The notes under the pieces were generated by a model. The model saw nothing but the letters and a program-made list of their open reading frames with translations, searched no databases and was not told the origin of the DNA. Source: Cypionkella sp. (GTDB lineage: Bacteria > Pseudomonadota > Alphaproteobacteria > Rhodobacterales > Rhodobacteraceae). From it: DNA of 64,000 bases. A program made the translations under genes and the position numbers. The stretch covers positions 97,314 to 161,313 of the forward strand of contig NZ_JAUSBA010000026.1 of NCBI RefSeq assembly GCF_030652235.1. The letters run 5' to 3'. Below are positions 7,847 through 17,792 of this stretch, in pieces (positions within the stretch are counted from its first letter, which is position 1; the number at the start of each line of letters is the position of its first letter).

Positions 7847-8770
7847 TTAGAAGTCGAAAGCCTCGGTTTCAATACGGCGGCCCAAAGTCAGAGCATCAGC
7901 CACATGCACCATCGGCGCAAGATCAACCTCGGACACCCCATGCGCCACCAATTCCGCCATCCTTTTGTACAGCGCCGGGTATTCGCCCATGATGGTATTC
8001 TCGCCGCCCGCCGCTTTGCCGTTGATTTCCAGCACGTTGCCGCCCATCCGCAGGGCCATCGCGCCTTGGTCGGTGTCCACCTCGATATCCCAGGTCTGCG
8101 GCCCGGTTTGCCGCCAGTCGAAATCGGCGGTGACCTGGCCCGAGAAGGTCAGCTTGGCTGCAATCGGGGTCTGGCGGTTCAACGGAAACTCAAGGCTGGC
8201 GGCGGTCAGATGCACGGGCGCAGGCAAGATCTCTGTCAGGATCGAGAGCGCATTGATGCCGGGATCAAACACGCCCATGCCGCCGGGTTCAAACACCCAA
8301 TCCTGCCCCGGATGCCATTTGCGCACATCCTCGCGCCAAGTGATATGGGCGCGCAGGATCGTTTTATCTGCCAGCCACGCCTTCGCCGGGGCCACCGCAT
8401 GCGCCATGCGGCTGTGCCATGTGGTGTACAGCGTCAGACCTTTTTCGGCTGCAAGCGATTGTAAAGCATGGACTTCTGCAAGCGTTGCGCCGGGGGGTTT
8501 TTCCAGCATCACATGCCGACCTGCCAGCAAAGCGGCTTCGGCATAGTCAAACCGTGGCACCGGGGGCAGGCAGAGGCTGACCACTGTTACATCCGGGCGC
8601 GCGGTCAGGAACGCCGCGAAATCTGTGAAGGATTCAACGCCGTCAACCGAGCCCTTGCGTGAAACCGTCGCCGCCAACTCCCAATCCTTGGAATTGGCAA
8701 TCGCCGGAACATGCTGATCCATGGCGATCTTGCCGATGCCAACCAGAGCCACATTCATAGGTTTGGGCAT
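7847..8770 (-). CDS. L-arabinose / D-galactose 1-dehydrogenase (Gfo/Idh/MocA family)
   Basis: Protein of 307 residues related to L-arabinose 1-dehydrogenase of Azospirillum and D-galactose 1-dehydrogenases; it would oxidise the aldose to its lactone. The Rossmann motif is VALVGIGKIAMDQHVPAI, the family EKP motif is MLEKPPGATLAEVHAL, and there is a conserved GGMGVFDPGINALSI segment. The ATG at 8770 shares its A with the TGA of the dehydratase gene (TGATG), indicating translational coupling; a second ATG at 8758 is possible. No lactonase for this pathway was found in the window, so lactone opening is spontaneous or encoded elsewhere. Confidence 0.8.
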   Translation of the reverse strand: MPKPMNVALVGIGKIAMDQHVPAIANSKDWELAATVSRKGSVDGVESFTDFAAFLTARPDVTVVSLCLPPVPRFDYAEAALLAGRHVMLEKPPGATLAEVHALQSLAAEKGLTLYTTWHSRMAHAVAPAKAWLADKTILRAHITWREDVRKWHPGQDWVFEPGGMGVFDPGINALSILTEILPAPVHLTAASLEFPLNRQTPIAAKLTFSGQVTADFDWRQTGPQTWDIEVDTDQGAMALRMGGNVLEINGKAAGGENTIMGEYPALYKRMAELVAHGVSEVDLAPMVHVADALTLGRRIETEAFDF

Positions 8771-10512
8771 CAATGCGAATCCTTGCCCACCGCATTGCCA
8801 CGCGCGCCTTTGAGGAAATCGAGATCCGCCCCGGTATCGGCCCCCTCGACGTGGCGCTGATGCAGCCAGCCGTAGCCGCTTTCGTACAAAGGATGGATCG
8901 GCACCCATGCAGCCAGCCGCGCGGCCAGTTCTTCATCGGAAATGTCCAGATGCAGGCGGCGGTTCGGCACGTCGAGTTCAATGAAATCGCCGTTCTGCAC
9001 CACTGCCAAAGGCCCGCCCGCCGCCGCTTCCGGCGAGGTGTGCAAGACAACCGTGCCGTACGCCGTCCCAGACATCCGCGCATCGGAAATCCGCACCATA
9101 TCGGTGATGCCGCGGCGCAGGATCTTCGGCGGCAGGCCCATATTGCCGACCTCTGCCATGCCCGGATACCCCTTTGGCCCGCAGTTTTTCAGCACCATGA
9201 TGCAGGTCTCGTCGATGTCGAGATCCTCATCGTTGATCTTGGCTTTGTAGTCGTCGATATCCTCGAACACCACGGCGCGGCCCCGGTGGGTCAGCAAAGC
9301 CGCCGTCGCCGCAGAGGGTTTCAGCACAGCCCCCTTCGGTGCGAGATTGCCCTTCACCACCACCACGCCGCCCGATTGCGCCAGCGCCTTGTCTGCGGGC
9401 AGGATCACGTCATCGTTGTGGTTGACCACATCTTTGACCTGCTCCCATGCGGTTTCACCCGACACCGTCAGCGCATCCTTGTGCAGCAGACCCGCCTCGC
9501 CAAGGCGTTTGATCACCACCGGCAGACCACCTGCGTAGAAGAATTCCTCCATCAGGTACTTGCCCGATGGCATCAGGTTCACAATCGTCGGCACATCGCG
9601 GCCGCAGCGATCCCAGTCTTCCAGCGTCAGATCAACGCCAACCCGGCCAGCGATGGCAAGCAGGTGGATCACAGCGTTGGTGGAACCACCGATCGCCGCG
9701 TTGGTGCGAATGGCGTTCTCAAAGGCTTCTTTTTTCAGAATGTCCGACGGCTTCAGATCATCCTTGACCATCTGCACAATCCGACGCCCGGTAATCTGCG
9801 CCATCACACGGCGACGTGAGTCTACCGCCGGAATTGCGGCATTTCCCGACAAGGCCATGCCCAAGGCTTCCGCCATCGAGGCCATCGTCGAAGCTGTGCC
9901 CATCGTATTGCATGACCCTGGCGAGCGCGACATCGAGGCCTCGGCGTCAACAAATTCCTCTTTGGTCATCGTTCCGGCCTTCACGGCCTCGGAAAACTTC
10001 CAAAGATGCGTGCCTGAGCCAACCCGCTCATTCTTATAATAGCCGTTCAGCATCGGCCCGCCGGTCACCACAATCGACGGAATATCCGTGCTTGCCGCCG
10101 CCATCAGCAGCGAAGGCGTGGTCTTGTCGCAGCCGACCATCAGCACGCAGCCATCCATAGGCTGGCCGCGCATGGCTTCCTCGACGGCCATCGCGGCGAG
10201 GTTGCGGAACATCATTGCGGTGGGGCGGAAGGCGCTTTCCGAAGCGGAAAACACCGGAACCTCAACCGGGAACCCGCCCGCCTCATAAATACCGTGCTTC
10301 ACCCGCTCGGCCAGATCGCGCAGATGCGCGTTGCAGGGGGTCAGTTCTGACCAAGTGTTCAGGATGCCGATCACCGGGCGGCCATCGAACAAATCCGGCG
10401 GGAAGCCTTGGTTCTTCATCCAGCCCCGGTGATAGATATTGTCCTTCGAGGTGCCGCCAAACCAAGTTTGCGAGCGCAGTTTGCGGGGCCATGCGGCGGG
10501 TTTGAAGGTCAT
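8770..10512 (-). CDS. L-arabinonate dehydratase (IlvD/Edd family)
   Basis: Iron-sulfur dehydratase of 580 residues, converting L-arabinonate to 2-keto-3-deoxy-L-arabinonate. Candidate cluster cysteines are in TPCNAHL, VGCDKTTPS and SPGSCNTMGTAST, the three positions typical for IlvD/Edd pentonate dehydratases. The YKNERVGSGTHLWKF segment resembles the pentonate-dehydratase subgroup rather than dihydroxy-acid dehydratase. It lies 7 bases after gguC and is coupled to the dehydrogenase gene. D-xylonate or D-galactonate as additional substrates cannot be excluded. Confidence 0.83.
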   Translation of the reverse strand: MTFKPAAWPRKLRSQTWFGGTSKDNIYHRGWMKNQGFPPDLFDGRPVIGILNTWSELTPCNAHLRDLAERVKHGIYEAGGFPVEVPVFSASESAFRPTAMMFRNLAAMAVEEAMRGQPMDGCVLMVGCDKTTPSLLMAAASTDIPSIVVTGGPMLNGYYKNERVGSGTHLWKFSEAVKAGTMTKEEFVDAEASMSRSPGSCNTMGTASTMASMAEALGMALSGNAAIPAVDSRRRVMAQITGRRIVQMVKDDLKPSDILKKEAFENAIRTNAAIGGSTNAVIHLLAIAGRVGVDLTLEDWDRCGRDVPTIVNLMPSGKYLMEEFFYAGGLPVVIKRLGEAGLLHKDALTVSGETAWEQVKDVVNHNDDVILPADKALAQSGGVVVVKGNLAPKGAVLKPSAATAALLTHRGRAVVFEDIDDYKAKINDEDLDIDETCIMVLKNCGPKGYPGMAEVGNMGLPPKILRRGITDMVRISDARMSGTAYGTVVLHTSPEAAAGGPLAVVQNGDFIELDVPNRRLHLDISDEELAARLAAWVPIHPLYESGYGWLHQRHVEGADTGADLDFLKGARGNAVGKDSH

Positions 10513-10519
10513 GTTATCC

Positions 10520-11512
10520 TCAGAGTTGCTTGACAGTCACCGCACCCGACAGGGCAGGGGCGATGGCCAAAGTATTGCGCAGCGGCAGACCAAACGCGTC
10601 CACCTGAATTTCAAAGGTATCGCCGGGCAGCACGTTCAGCCCCTCGGCAAAACTTAACGTCGCGGTGCCGAACATATGCACATGCAGATCGCCGGGCTGG
10701 CGGAACAGGGCATATTTGAAGTGGTGGTGCTCTAGATTAGCGAAGGTGTGCGACATGTTGGCCTCCCCCGACAGGAACGGCTTGTCAAAGATCGCCTTAC
10801 CATCGCGCCAAATCCGGCTGGCCCCGCGCACATCATTCGGCAGATCGCCAACCAGTAACTCTGGCCCAAACGACGCCTCGCGCAGTTTTGAATGGGCAAG
10901 GAACAGATAGTTGATCCGTTCCGTCACATGATCGGAAAACTCATTCGCCAAGGCCCAGCCGACGCGCGCCGGGGTGCCGTCTTTGTCGATCAGGTAGATG
11001 CCTGCGAGTTCCGGTTCTTCCCCGCCATCCAGCGCGAAACCGGGGGAGGTCAGCGCCGCACCGGGGGCCACGGCCGTATGGCCATTGCCCTTGTAGAACC
11101 ATTCCGGTTGCACGCCGACTTGACCCGGCGCAGGCCGACCATCGGCCAGACCCATCTGGAACATCTTCATGCTGTCGGTCAGCGTTTCGGCCCCGTCCAG
11201 CTTGGCGTGCATCGCATCCCGCGTCGCCGCTGACCCCAGATGGGTAAGGCCAGTTCCGGTCATATGCATATGTGTCAAATCGGGGTGGGTAATCGGCAGG
11301 GCAAGACGGCCCGCAGCCGCCAGTGCCACCAGATCCACCGCCTCGCCCAAACCCCGCGCCGCGATCACCTCGGCCAAGCCGATGCCTTTCGCCAAGGCCT
11401 CCGACGCAAGCGCATAGGTGCTGACAGCCCCGCGCACCACAGCCGCTTCCGAGCCTTCCCGCGCCACCACGCTGACCGAGCCATCCGCATTCAGTATCTG
11501 AGACAACAGCAT
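10520..11512 (-). CDS. gguC: GguC / AraD1-family protein (fumarylacetoacetase fold)
   Basis: Protein of 330 residues, the third gene of the chvE-gguABC array known from Agrobacterium and relatives. Seen: LPITHPDLTHMHMTGTGLTHLGSA, GVQPEWFYKG, LANEFSDHVTER and a histidine-rich FANLEHHHFKYALFRQPGDLHVHMFG. GguC is named AraD1 in some annotations and is thought to be a keto-deoxy-arabonate dehydratase, which would make it functionally overlap the fumarylacetoacetase-fold protein at 4940-6091. Gaps are only 7 and 12 bases to its neighbours, so it is clearly within the operon. Confidence 0.8.
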   Translation of the reverse strand: MLLSQILNADGSVSVVAREGSEAAVVRGAVSTYALASEALAKGIGLAEVIAARGLGEAVDLVALAAAGRLALPITHPDLTHMHMTGTGLTHLGSAATRDAMHAKLDGAETLTDSMKMFQMGLADGRPAPGQVGVQPEWFYKGNGHTAVAPGAALTSPGFALDGGEEPELAGIYLIDKDGTPARVGWALANEFSDHVTERINYLFLAHSKLREASFGPELLVGDLPNDVRGASRIWRDGKAIFDKPFLSGEANMSHTFANLEHHHFKYALFRQPGDLHVHMFGTATLSFAEGLNVLPGDTFEIQVDAFGLPLRNTLAIAPALSGAVTVKQL

Positions 11513-11524
11513 GATATTCCTGCC

Positions 11525-12700
11525 TTATTTCGCTTTATTGTAGACGTCGAAGATCACGGCAGCCAACAGCACCAGACCCTTGATCATCTGCTGATAATCA
11601 ATGCCGATGCCCATGATCGACATGCCCATGTTCATCACGCCCATGATCAACGCGCCGATCACCACGCCAACGATCTTGCCTGACCCTCCGGTCATCGAAG
11701 CCCCGCCGATGAACACCGAGGCAATCGCATCGAGCTCAAATCCGGTGCCTGCCTTTGGCGTCGCCGAGTTCAACCGCGCCGTCACCATCATGCCCGCCAA
11801 AGCCGCCAGCACGCCCATGTTGACAAAGCAGGCGAACACCAGACGGTCCGAGTTGATGCCCGAGAGTTTGGCGGCTTTTTCATTGCCACCCACCGCGTAG
11901 ATCCGCCGCCCCATCGTGGTGTTTTCGGTGAAAAACGCATAAAGCACGGTGAGGACGATCAGCACCACCAGCACGTTCGGCAGGCCCTTCAGAAACGCGA
12001 GTTGATAACCGACAAACCCGGTTGCAGCGGCGATTAACACGGTGCGGCCCATGAACAACGCCATCGGCTCGGGTTCAATCCCGAACTCGGCATCGCGCGC
12101 CCGCGCCCGGAACCCCAGCCAGAATTGCGCGCCAATCGCCAGCAAAATCAAGATCACCGTCAGCCCATGCGGCTGGCCGATCCCGGTCAAATCCGGCAGA
12201 AAACCACTTGAAATCGCTTGGAATTCCTTCGGAAACGGCCCGATGTTCTGCCCGCCAAGCATCCACATCGTCGCCCCCCGGAACACCATCATCCCCGCCA
12301 GCGTGACGATGAACGACGGGATGCGCCAGAACGCCACCCAATAGCCTTGCACAGCGCCGATGCAGCCGCCGACGATCAGCGTCAGTGGGATCACGACATA
12401 GAACGGCAGCCCCAGATTGACGGTCAGATAGGCCGCAACCGCCCCGGTAAATGCCGCCACCGACCCCACCGACAGATCAATATGCCCAGACACGATCACC
12501 AGCAGCATCCCCAAGGCAAGGATGATCACATGGCCATTCTGCAGGAAAATGTTGGTGATGTTTTGCGGCTGCAAAAACGTTTTGCCCTGATAGGCGAGCA
12601 GTATAGAAAACAGCGCCACAATGGCGACCAGCGCCAACAGCATGCCATTCTCGCGCAAGCGGTCGCCCAAAGCCGAGCCGGATTTTTGATCTTGTGCCAT
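11525..12700 (-). CDS. gguB: Multiple-sugar ABC transporter permease (GguB/MmsB)
   Basis: Inner-membrane permease of 391 residues with about ten hydrophobic segments, in the BPD_transp_2 family. Characteristic runs are GHVIILALGMLLVIVSGHIDLSVGS and GFELDAIASVFIGGASMTGGSG, the signature of sugar (CUT2-class) permeases. The start ATG shares its A with the TAA of gguA (TAATG overlap). With GguA and ChvE it forms the importer for L-arabinose, D-galactose, D-xylose or similar aldoses. Confidence 0.87.
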   Translation of the reverse strand: MAQDQKSGSALGDRLRENGMLLALVAIVALFSILLAYQGKTFLQPQNITNIFLQNGHVIILALGMLLVIVSGHIDLSVGSVAAFTGAVAAYLTVNLGLPFYVVIPLTLIVGGCIGAVQGYWVAFWRIPSFIVTLAGMMVFRGATMWMLGGQNIGPFPKEFQAISSGFLPDLTGIGQPHGLTVILILLAIGAQFWLGFRARARDAEFGIEPEPMALFMGRTVLIAAATGFVGYQLAFLKGLPNVLVVLIVLTVLYAFFTENTTMGRRIYAVGGNEKAAKLSGINSDRLVFACFVNMGVLAALAGMMVTARLNSATPKAGTGFELDAIASVFIGGASMTGGSGKIVGVVIGALIMGVMNMGMSIMGIGIDYQQMIKGLVLLAAVIFDVYNKAK

Positions 12701-14229
12701 TATGCAGCCTTCCCTTCGCCCTTCAGGATCAACGCCATGATCTTCTCTTGGCTGGCCTCGGCCCTGCTCAATTCCCCCACGATGCGCCCCTCATTCATCA
12801 CATAAATCCGGTCACACATCCCCAACAACTCGGGCATTTCCGAGCTGATCATCACGATGGATCTGCCCTGTTCGGCGAGTTCCTTCATGATGGTGTAAAT
12901 CTCAAACTTGGCGCCGACGTCGATGCCACGCGTCGGCTCGTCAAGAATCAGAACCTCGGGTTCGGTGAACAGCCATTTCGACAGCACCACCTTTTGCTGG
13001 TTGCCGCCCGACAGGTTCACCACCTTTTGCTGCACCCCCGGCGTGCGGATCGCGAGTTGCTTGCGATAGCCCTCGGCCACGCGGGTTTCGCGCCGCTTAT
13101 CCAGCACACCGCGCATCGCAACCCCGGCCAGATTGGCGAGGGTGATATTCTTGACTATGGGTTCCTCAAGGATCAGCCCCAGACCTTTGCGATCCTCAGT
13201 CACATAGGCAATCCCCGCCTTGACCGCTTTCGGCACGGTGGACACATCCACCTCAACCCCGTGCATCTTGATCGAGCCCTTATGGCCCTGCCCATAAGAC
13301 TTGCCGAAAATCGACATCGCAAGTTCGGTGCGCCCGGTGCCCATCAGCCCGGCAATGCCAACAATCTCGCCCTTTTTCACGTTGAACGACACATCCTTGA
13401 TGATCTGCCGCTCGGCTTGTTCGGTGTGCCAGACGTTCCAGCCCGCAACTTCCATCAGCACCGGCCCCGGATTGAGGGTGCGTTCCGGATAGCGATGCGC
13501 CATATCGCGGCCGACCATATCGCGGATGATGCGGTCTTCGGTGATTTCGTGCTTGTCCATGGTGGACACCGACGCGCCATCGCGGATCACGGTGATGCGG
13601 TCGGCGACACGGGAAATTTCGTTCAGCTTGTGGCTGATGATGATCTGCGTGACGCCTTGCGCCTTCAATTCCAGCATCAGATCCAGCAGCTTCTGGCTGT
13701 CATTCTCTTGCAAGGCTGCGGTCGGCTCATCGAGGATCAGCAACCGCACATCCTTGGCCAAGGCCTTGGCGATCTCGATCAACTGCTGCTTGCCGACGCC
13801 CAGCTTTTCGACCTTGGTGGTCGGCAGTTCTTTCAGGCCGACCTTCTTCAACAAACCTTCAGTGCGTTGATAGGCCTCGCCCCAGTTGATCACACCGTTC
13901 TTCGCCACCTCGTTGCCCAAGAACAGGTTCTCGGCAATCGACAGCAACGGCACCAGTGCAAGTTCCTGATGGATAATGATAATCCCGCGCGCTTCACTGT
14001 CGCGGATGTTGCGGCAAGCCAAAGTCTCGCCGTCGTAAATAATATCGCCCTCGTAAGAGCCAAACGGATAAACCCCCGACAGCACCTTCATCAGGGTGGA
14101 TTTGCCCGCGCCATTTTCGCCGCAGATCGCGTGGATCTCGCCCGGCTGCACGCTGAGCGACACATTATCCAACGCCCGAACACCCGGAAAGACCTTACTG
14201 ATCCCCCGCATTTCCAACAATGCTGCCAT
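12700..14229 (-). CDS. gguA: Multiple-sugar ABC transporter ATPase (GguA/MmsA)
   Basis: Double ATPase of 509 residues, normal for CUT2 sugar importers. The first nucleotide-binding domain has Walker [10 protein letters not shown] and Walker [12 protein letters not shown]. The second domain has the signature [14 protein letters not shown] and [15 protein letters not shown], but its Walker A region is degenerate ([10 protein letters not shown]), as is usual in this family. It lies 49 bases behind chvE, separated from it by a GC-rich hairpin. Confidence 0.88.
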   Translation of the reverse strand: MAALLEMRGISKVFPGVRALDNVSLSVQPGEIHAICGENGAGKSTLMKVLSGVYPFGSYEGDIIYDGETLACRNIRDSEARGIIIIHQELALVPLLSIAENLFLGNEVAKNGVINWGEAYQRTEGLLKKVGLKELPTTKVEKLGVGKQQLIEIAKALAKDVRLLILDEPTAALQENDSQKLLDLMLELKAQGVTQIIISHKLNEISRVADRITVIRDGASVSTMDKHEITEDRIIRDMVGRDMAHRYPERTLNPGPVLMEVAGWNVWHTEQAERQIIKDVSFNVKKGEIVGIAGLMGTGRTELAMSIFGKSYGQGHKGSIKMHGVEVDVSTVPKAVKAGIAYVTEDRKGLGLILEEPIVKNITLANLAGVAMRGVLDKRRETRVAEGYRKQLAIRTPGVQQKVVNLSGGNQQKVVLSKWLFTEPEVLILDEPTRGIDVGAKFEIYTIMKELAEQGRSIVMISSEMPELLGMCDRIYVMNEGRIVGELSRAEASQEKIMALILKGEGKAA

Positions 14230-14245
14230 GGTTCCCCCCTAAAGC

Positions 14246-14271
14246 CCGTGCCCGCCCAAAGACGGGCACGG
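14246..14271. terminator. Intercistronic hairpin behind chvE
   Basis: A 9-bp stem (CCGTGCCCG / CGGGCACGG) with an 8-base loop lies directly behind the chvE stop codon. Such structures often stabilise the binding-protein message or attenuate reading into the ATPase gene, giving more binding protein than transporter. Confidence 0.6.
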
Positions 14272-14278
14272 CGTTATC

Positions 14279-15355
14279 TTACTTCAGCTGATCAGCGGTG
14301 TAATAGCCCGAAGTCACCAGCACAGCCTCATAGTTGGTGGCGTTGACCGGCTGGCTTTCCAGCAGATACGACGGCACAACTTTGACGCCGTTGTCATAGG
14401 TTTTCTCGTCGTTGATTTCCGGAGTCCCGCCGGACAGAACCGCGTCCACCATCTTGACGGTGACTTTCGCCAGCTCGCGGGTGTCCTTGAAGATCGAGGA
14501 ATACTGCTCGCCTGCGATCATCGACTTCACCGACGGGATTTCGCAATCTTGACCGGTGACGATCGGCATTTTCAGATCGCCCGAACCATAGCCGACACCC
14601 TTGACCGACGACAGAATGCCGATCGACAGACCATCGTAGGGTGACAGCGCGCCGTGCAGCACTTTGTCGCCGTAGTTCGACGACAACAGGTTGTCCATCC
14701 GGGCTTGCGCCACGGCAGCATCCCAACGCAGAGTGCCAACCACCTTCATGCCGGACTGGCCGGACGGGATCGCAATATCGCCCGCATCAATCATCGGCTG
14801 CAGAACTGACATCGCGCCATCATAGAAGAAGAACGCATTGTTATCGTCTGGGCTGCCGCCGAACAGTTCGACATTCCATGGCTTGGTGTCGGCGAAACGC
14901 TCTTTGAGGCCTTCAACCAGCGAAGTCGCCTGCTGCACGCCAACCTTGAAGTTATCGAAGGTCGCATAGTAATCGACCGAGCCGCTGTCGCGGATCAGGC
15001 GGTCATAAGCGATGATCTTGATGCCAGCCTTGTTGGCCGCATCCAAAGCGTTCGACAGCGTGGTGCCGTCAATTGCCGCGATCACCAGCGCCTTGACGCC
15101 ATTGGTGATCATGTTTTCGATCTGGCTCAGCTGGTTCGGAATGTCGTCTTCTGCATATTGCAGATCGGCGGTGTAGCCTGCCGCGGTGAACTGCTCCACC
15201 ATCGACTTGCCGTCCGAAATCCAGCGCGCCGAAGATTGTGTTGGCATCGCGATGCCGATGGTGCCTTTGTCTTGCGCAAAAGCTGGCAGACCGACGATGC
15301 TTGTGGCAGCGGCTGCGCCGCCCAGCGCCAAAAGCGCCCTTCTTGAAACTTGCAT
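14279..15355 (-). CDS. chvE: Periplasmic multiple-sugar-binding protein (ChvE type)
   Basis: Substrate-binding protein of 358 residues in the periplasmic-binding-protein 4 family. The N-terminus has a twin-arginine-like signal ([11 protein letters not shown]) and a likely cleavage after LPAFA, so export could be by Tat or Sec. Typical segments: [58 protein letters not shown] and [14 protein letters not shown]. The start at 15355 follows GGGAGG with 7 bases spacing. It heads the operon and is divergent from gbpR. Confidence 0.88.
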   Translation of the reverse strand: MQVSRRALLALGGAAAATSIVGLPAFAQDKGTIGIAMPTQSSARWISDGKSMVEQFTAAGYTADLQYAEDDIPNQLSQIENMITNGVKALVIAAIDGTTLSNALDAANKAGIKIIAYDRLIRDSGSVDYYATFDNFKVGVQQATSLVEGLKERFADTKPWNVELFGGSPDDNNAFFFYDGAMSVLQPMIDAGDIAIPSGQSGMKVVGTLRWDAAVAQARMDNLLSSNYGDKVLHGALSPYDGLSIGILSSVKGVGYGSGDLKMPIVTGQDCEIPSVKSMIAGEQYSSIFKDTRELAKVTVKMVDAVLSGGTPEINDEKTYDNGVKVVPSYLLESQPVNATNYEAVLVTSGYYTADQLK

Positions 15356-15498
15356 TCTGTATCCTCCCAAGCGGCACAATGGCCGCGATAACCCGACGGC
15401 TCGAAAAGGTAGGCCCTCCCGAGACCGTGCGGCACTCTTGCAACAGCGAAATATATCGGTCAAATGATGAAATCGTATAGACATATGGCGGAATTGAT

Positions 15499-16443
15499 AT
15501 GCCAAAACCCCTCAGCGCCGATCTTCTGGCCCAGCGCGGCCTGAAACTGAGCCATTTGCGCCTGCTGGCCGCCTTGGCCGACACTGGGCAGATCAGCCTT
15601 GCTGCGGGCCAGATCGGCACCACCCAACCCGCCGCCTCGCGCCTGCTGTCAGAGGTGGAACGCATCGTCGGCCACCCGGTTCACCACCGCACCGGGCGCG
15701 GTATGTCGCTCACCGCCGTAGGCCAAGCCCTCGCCGCCCGCGCCCAACGCATCCAGATGGAGTTGCGCGACGCCGCCCGAGATATGACCGAAGTTGCCTC
15801 TGGCACAAGCGGCCACGTCCGCATTGGTGCCGTCACCGGACCCGCCATCGACCGCGTGCTGCCCACATTGCGCAACGCCCGCCTTACCGCGCCCCTTGTG
15901 ACGGTTGAGGTCGTCGTCTCGCCCTCGGACCTTTTGTGCGAACAACTGCTCGCCGGACGCCTGGATTTCGTCATCGGCCGGCTGCCCGAAGGCCCGACCC
16001 GCGATTTGTTCACGCTAAGCCCCATCGCCACCGAACTCGTCAGCCTGGTTGTGCGCAAAGGCCATCCGCTTGCCAATCACCCCAACCCCACACCGTCAGA
16101 CCTGATGTCCTACGATTGGGTGATGCCGCCGCCCGAATCCCTGCTATCGCGTGCCGTCCACGCCCGCCTGCGCGCCAGCGGCATGCCGAGCCCACCGCAG
16201 CGGCTGTCCACCGCATCCTTCCTGCTGATCTTCGCACTGATCCAACAATCCAACGCCATCGCGCCGTTGGCGCGCGCCGTGGTCACCAGCTTTTCCGCGC
16301 ATCCCGACGCGCCCTATACCGAACTGGCCATCGACCTTGGCATTGAGGTCGAACCCTTCGGCCTTGTCACCCGCGCAGGCAGCATCCTGCCGCCAGTGGC
16401 CGCAAGGCTGGCGCGAGAGATTCAGAGTATGGTGATCGTGTGA
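15499..16443 (+). CDS. gbpR: LysR-family regulator of the sugar operon (GbpR type)
   Basis: Protein of 314 residues. The helix-turn-helix lies in residues ~15-70 ([17 protein letters not shown]...[14 protein letters not shown]) and the effector-binding domain follows from ~90. It is divergent from chvE with a 143-base gap, the arrangement of galactose-binding-protein regulator genes in Agrobacterium and Azospirillum. It likely activates the chvE operon in response to arabinose, galactose or fucose. An AT-rich stretch with TCAAATGATGAAAT near 15460 may hold its operator, but I could not define one. Confidence 0.8.
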   Translation: MPKPLSADLLAQRGLKLSHLRLLAALADTGQISLAAGQIGTTQPAASRLLSEVERIVGHPVHHRTGRGMSLTAVGQALAARAQRIQMELRDAARDMTEVASGTSGHVRIGAVTGPAIDRVLPTLRNARLTAPLVTVEVVVSPSDLLCEQLLAGRLDFVIGRLPEGPTRDLFTLSPIATELVSLVVRKGHPLANHPNPTPSDLMSYDWVMPPPESLLSRAVHARLRASGMPSPPQRLSTASFLLIFALIQQSNAIAPLARAVVTSFSAHPDAPYTELAIDLGIEVEPFGLVTRAGSILPPVAARLAREIQSMVIV

Positions 16444-16495
16444 GACCCGCTTAGGGACACAAGGTTTTCTTGTATGCTTCGCACCAAGCCGCCAA

Positions 16496-16546
16496 GCTGG
16501 GGGTTTCACCCCCCGGACCCCGTGGGATATTGAGCCAATGTGAAAG
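16496..16546 (+). repeat. Dispersed intergenic repeat, copy B
   Basis: Second copy of the ~50-bp element, beginning GCTGGGGGTTTCACCCCCC and ending GAGCCAATGTGAAAG. It faces copy C across 60 bases, so the pair could form a large hairpin between the convergent gbpR and gntK genes. Confidence 0.75.
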
Positions 16547-16606
16547 CGTTAAAAAAGGGGAGGGGAGTGAGCAGCGCTTCCAACTGCCACCAAACCCATA
16601 AATTTG

Positions 16607-16655
16607 CTTTCACATTGGCTTAAATATCCTCGGGGTCTGGGGGCGAGCCCCCAGC
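16607..16655 (-). repeat. Dispersed intergenic repeat, copy C (inverted; overlaps gntK end)
   Basis: Inverted copy beginning CTTTCACATTGGCT and ending GAGCCCCCAGC. It covers the last codons and stop of gntK, so the repeat supplies the C-terminal GGSPPDPEDI of that protein. Confidence 0.75.
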
Positions 16656-17144
16656 GGCCAGCCCCAATCTGCGCAGCTTGGTGGCTATCTCCGCCACCAC
16701 TGCCACCAGCGGCTGATCAATATCGACCACCACCGCCCGCTCATCCTGTGCGGGCACTTCCAAAGTGGAAAACTGGCTGTCGAGCAAGGCAGGCGGCATA
16801 AAATGCCCGGTTCGCGCCCGTATCCGGGCCTCAATCAGCGCCCGCGACCCCGACAAATGCACAAACACCACCCCGCCGCCCGCCTCGGCGTCAATCAACT
16901 CCCGATACGACCGCTTCAAAGCCGAGCAACCGATAATCCCCGGCGCGCGCAAAGCCTGCCCCACCAGCGCCAGCCAAGGCCAGCGGTCCGCATCCGTCAA
17001 AGCCTCGCCCCGGCTCATCTTGGCGATATTCTCTGCCGGATGCAGATCATCGCCATCGCGGTAGGGCAGGGCCAGTGCCTCCCCCAACACCACTCCGACC
17101 GAGGATTTCCCGCAGCCCGCCACCCCCATCAACACGATCTTCAT
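16620..17144 (-). CDS. gntK: Gluconokinase
   Basis: Kinase of 174 residues converting D-gluconate to 6-phosphogluconate. The P-loop is MGVAGCGKSS at the N-terminus, then YRDGDDLHPAENIAKMSRGEALTDADRWPWL, the gluconokinase signature (DGDDxHP, DDxxRxPW), and CSALKRSYRELI. The C-terminal ~10 residues come from a dispersed intergenic repeat and differ from the normal end of the family. It lies 17 bases behind the broken gluconate 5-dehydrogenase gene, with which it would have formed an operon. Confidence 0.87.
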   Translation of the reverse strand: MKIVLMGVAGCGKSSVGVVLGEALALPYRDGDDLHPAENIAKMSRGEALTDADRWPWLALVGQALRAPGIIGCSALKRSYRELIDAEAGGGVVFVHLSGSRALIEARIRARTGHFMPPALLDSQFSTLEVPAQDERAVVVDIDQPLVAVVAEIATKLRRLGLAAGGSPPDPEDI

Positions 17145-17161
17145 TAGCCCTCACCCCCGCC

Positions 17162-17778
17162 TCACAAACTGGCGGTAATCCCGCCATCGGCATACAAACA
17201 CTGCCCATTCACAAAACTCGACGCAGCCGATGCCAGAAATACGCAAGCCCCGACCAGTTCCTCGACCCGCCCCCAACGCCCCGCAGGCGTACGCTTTTCC
17301 AGCCATTCGCTGAAAGCTGGGGTCCGCGACCAAAGCTGCGTTCAATGGTGTGTCAAAATACCCCGGCGCAATCGCATTGCACTGCAACCCATACCGCGCC
17401 CAATCGGTGGCCATCCCTTTGGTCAGATTGCCCACTGCGCCCTTGATGGCAGTATAGGGCGCAATCCCTGGACGCGCCAAAGCCGTCTGCACCGAGGCGA
17501 TGTTGATGATCTTGCCAGCGCCGCGCTTGATCATATGCCGCGCGACAGCTTGGCCCACATTGAAAACCGATGCGATGTTGGTCCGCAACACGCGCTGAAA
17601 CGCTTCTTCGGGAAATTCCTCAAGCGGCCCGCGGTGCTGCATGCCTGCATTGTTCACCAGAATGTCAATCACCCCGACCTCGGCCTCAAAGCTATCGACC
17701 GCTGCTTGCGCCGCCTTATAATCTGTCACATCAAACGCCAACCAACCGTCCTTGTCACTTGCGCCACCCATCCCGCGC
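17162..17778 (-). pseudogene. Gluconate 5-dehydrogenase-like SDR, truncated and frameshifted
   Basis: Short-chain dehydrogenase remnant. Seen: LVNNAGMQHRGPLEEFPE, catalytic Ser and Tyr/Lys in INIASVQTALARPGIAPYTAIKGAV, and [21 protein letters not shown]. The N-terminal ~55 residues with the GxxxGxG cofactor motif are missing; the coding sequence stops at an IS-end-like sequence. A one-base excess in a C-run (17319-17322) shifts the frame: after its removal the sequence continues [16 protein letters not shown] to [10 protein letters not shown] and stops at 17162, the normal C-terminus of the family. With both lesions it cannot be functional. Confidence 0.85.
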
Positions 17779-17792
17779 GGGTCTGTTGCAAA
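17779..17792 (+). mobile_element. Possible solitary IS6-family-like terminus
   Basis: GGGTCTGTTGCAAA resembles the terminal inverted repeat of IS6-family elements (GGCTCTGTTGCAAA type). It sits exactly where the dehydrogenase homology ends. No transposase is adjacent, so this would be a scar left by deletion or recombination. Confidence 0.4.

Noticed and set aside
17779..17792. An intact IS6-family element
   Set aside because: Only one terminus-like sequence is visible and there is no transposase gene next to it.
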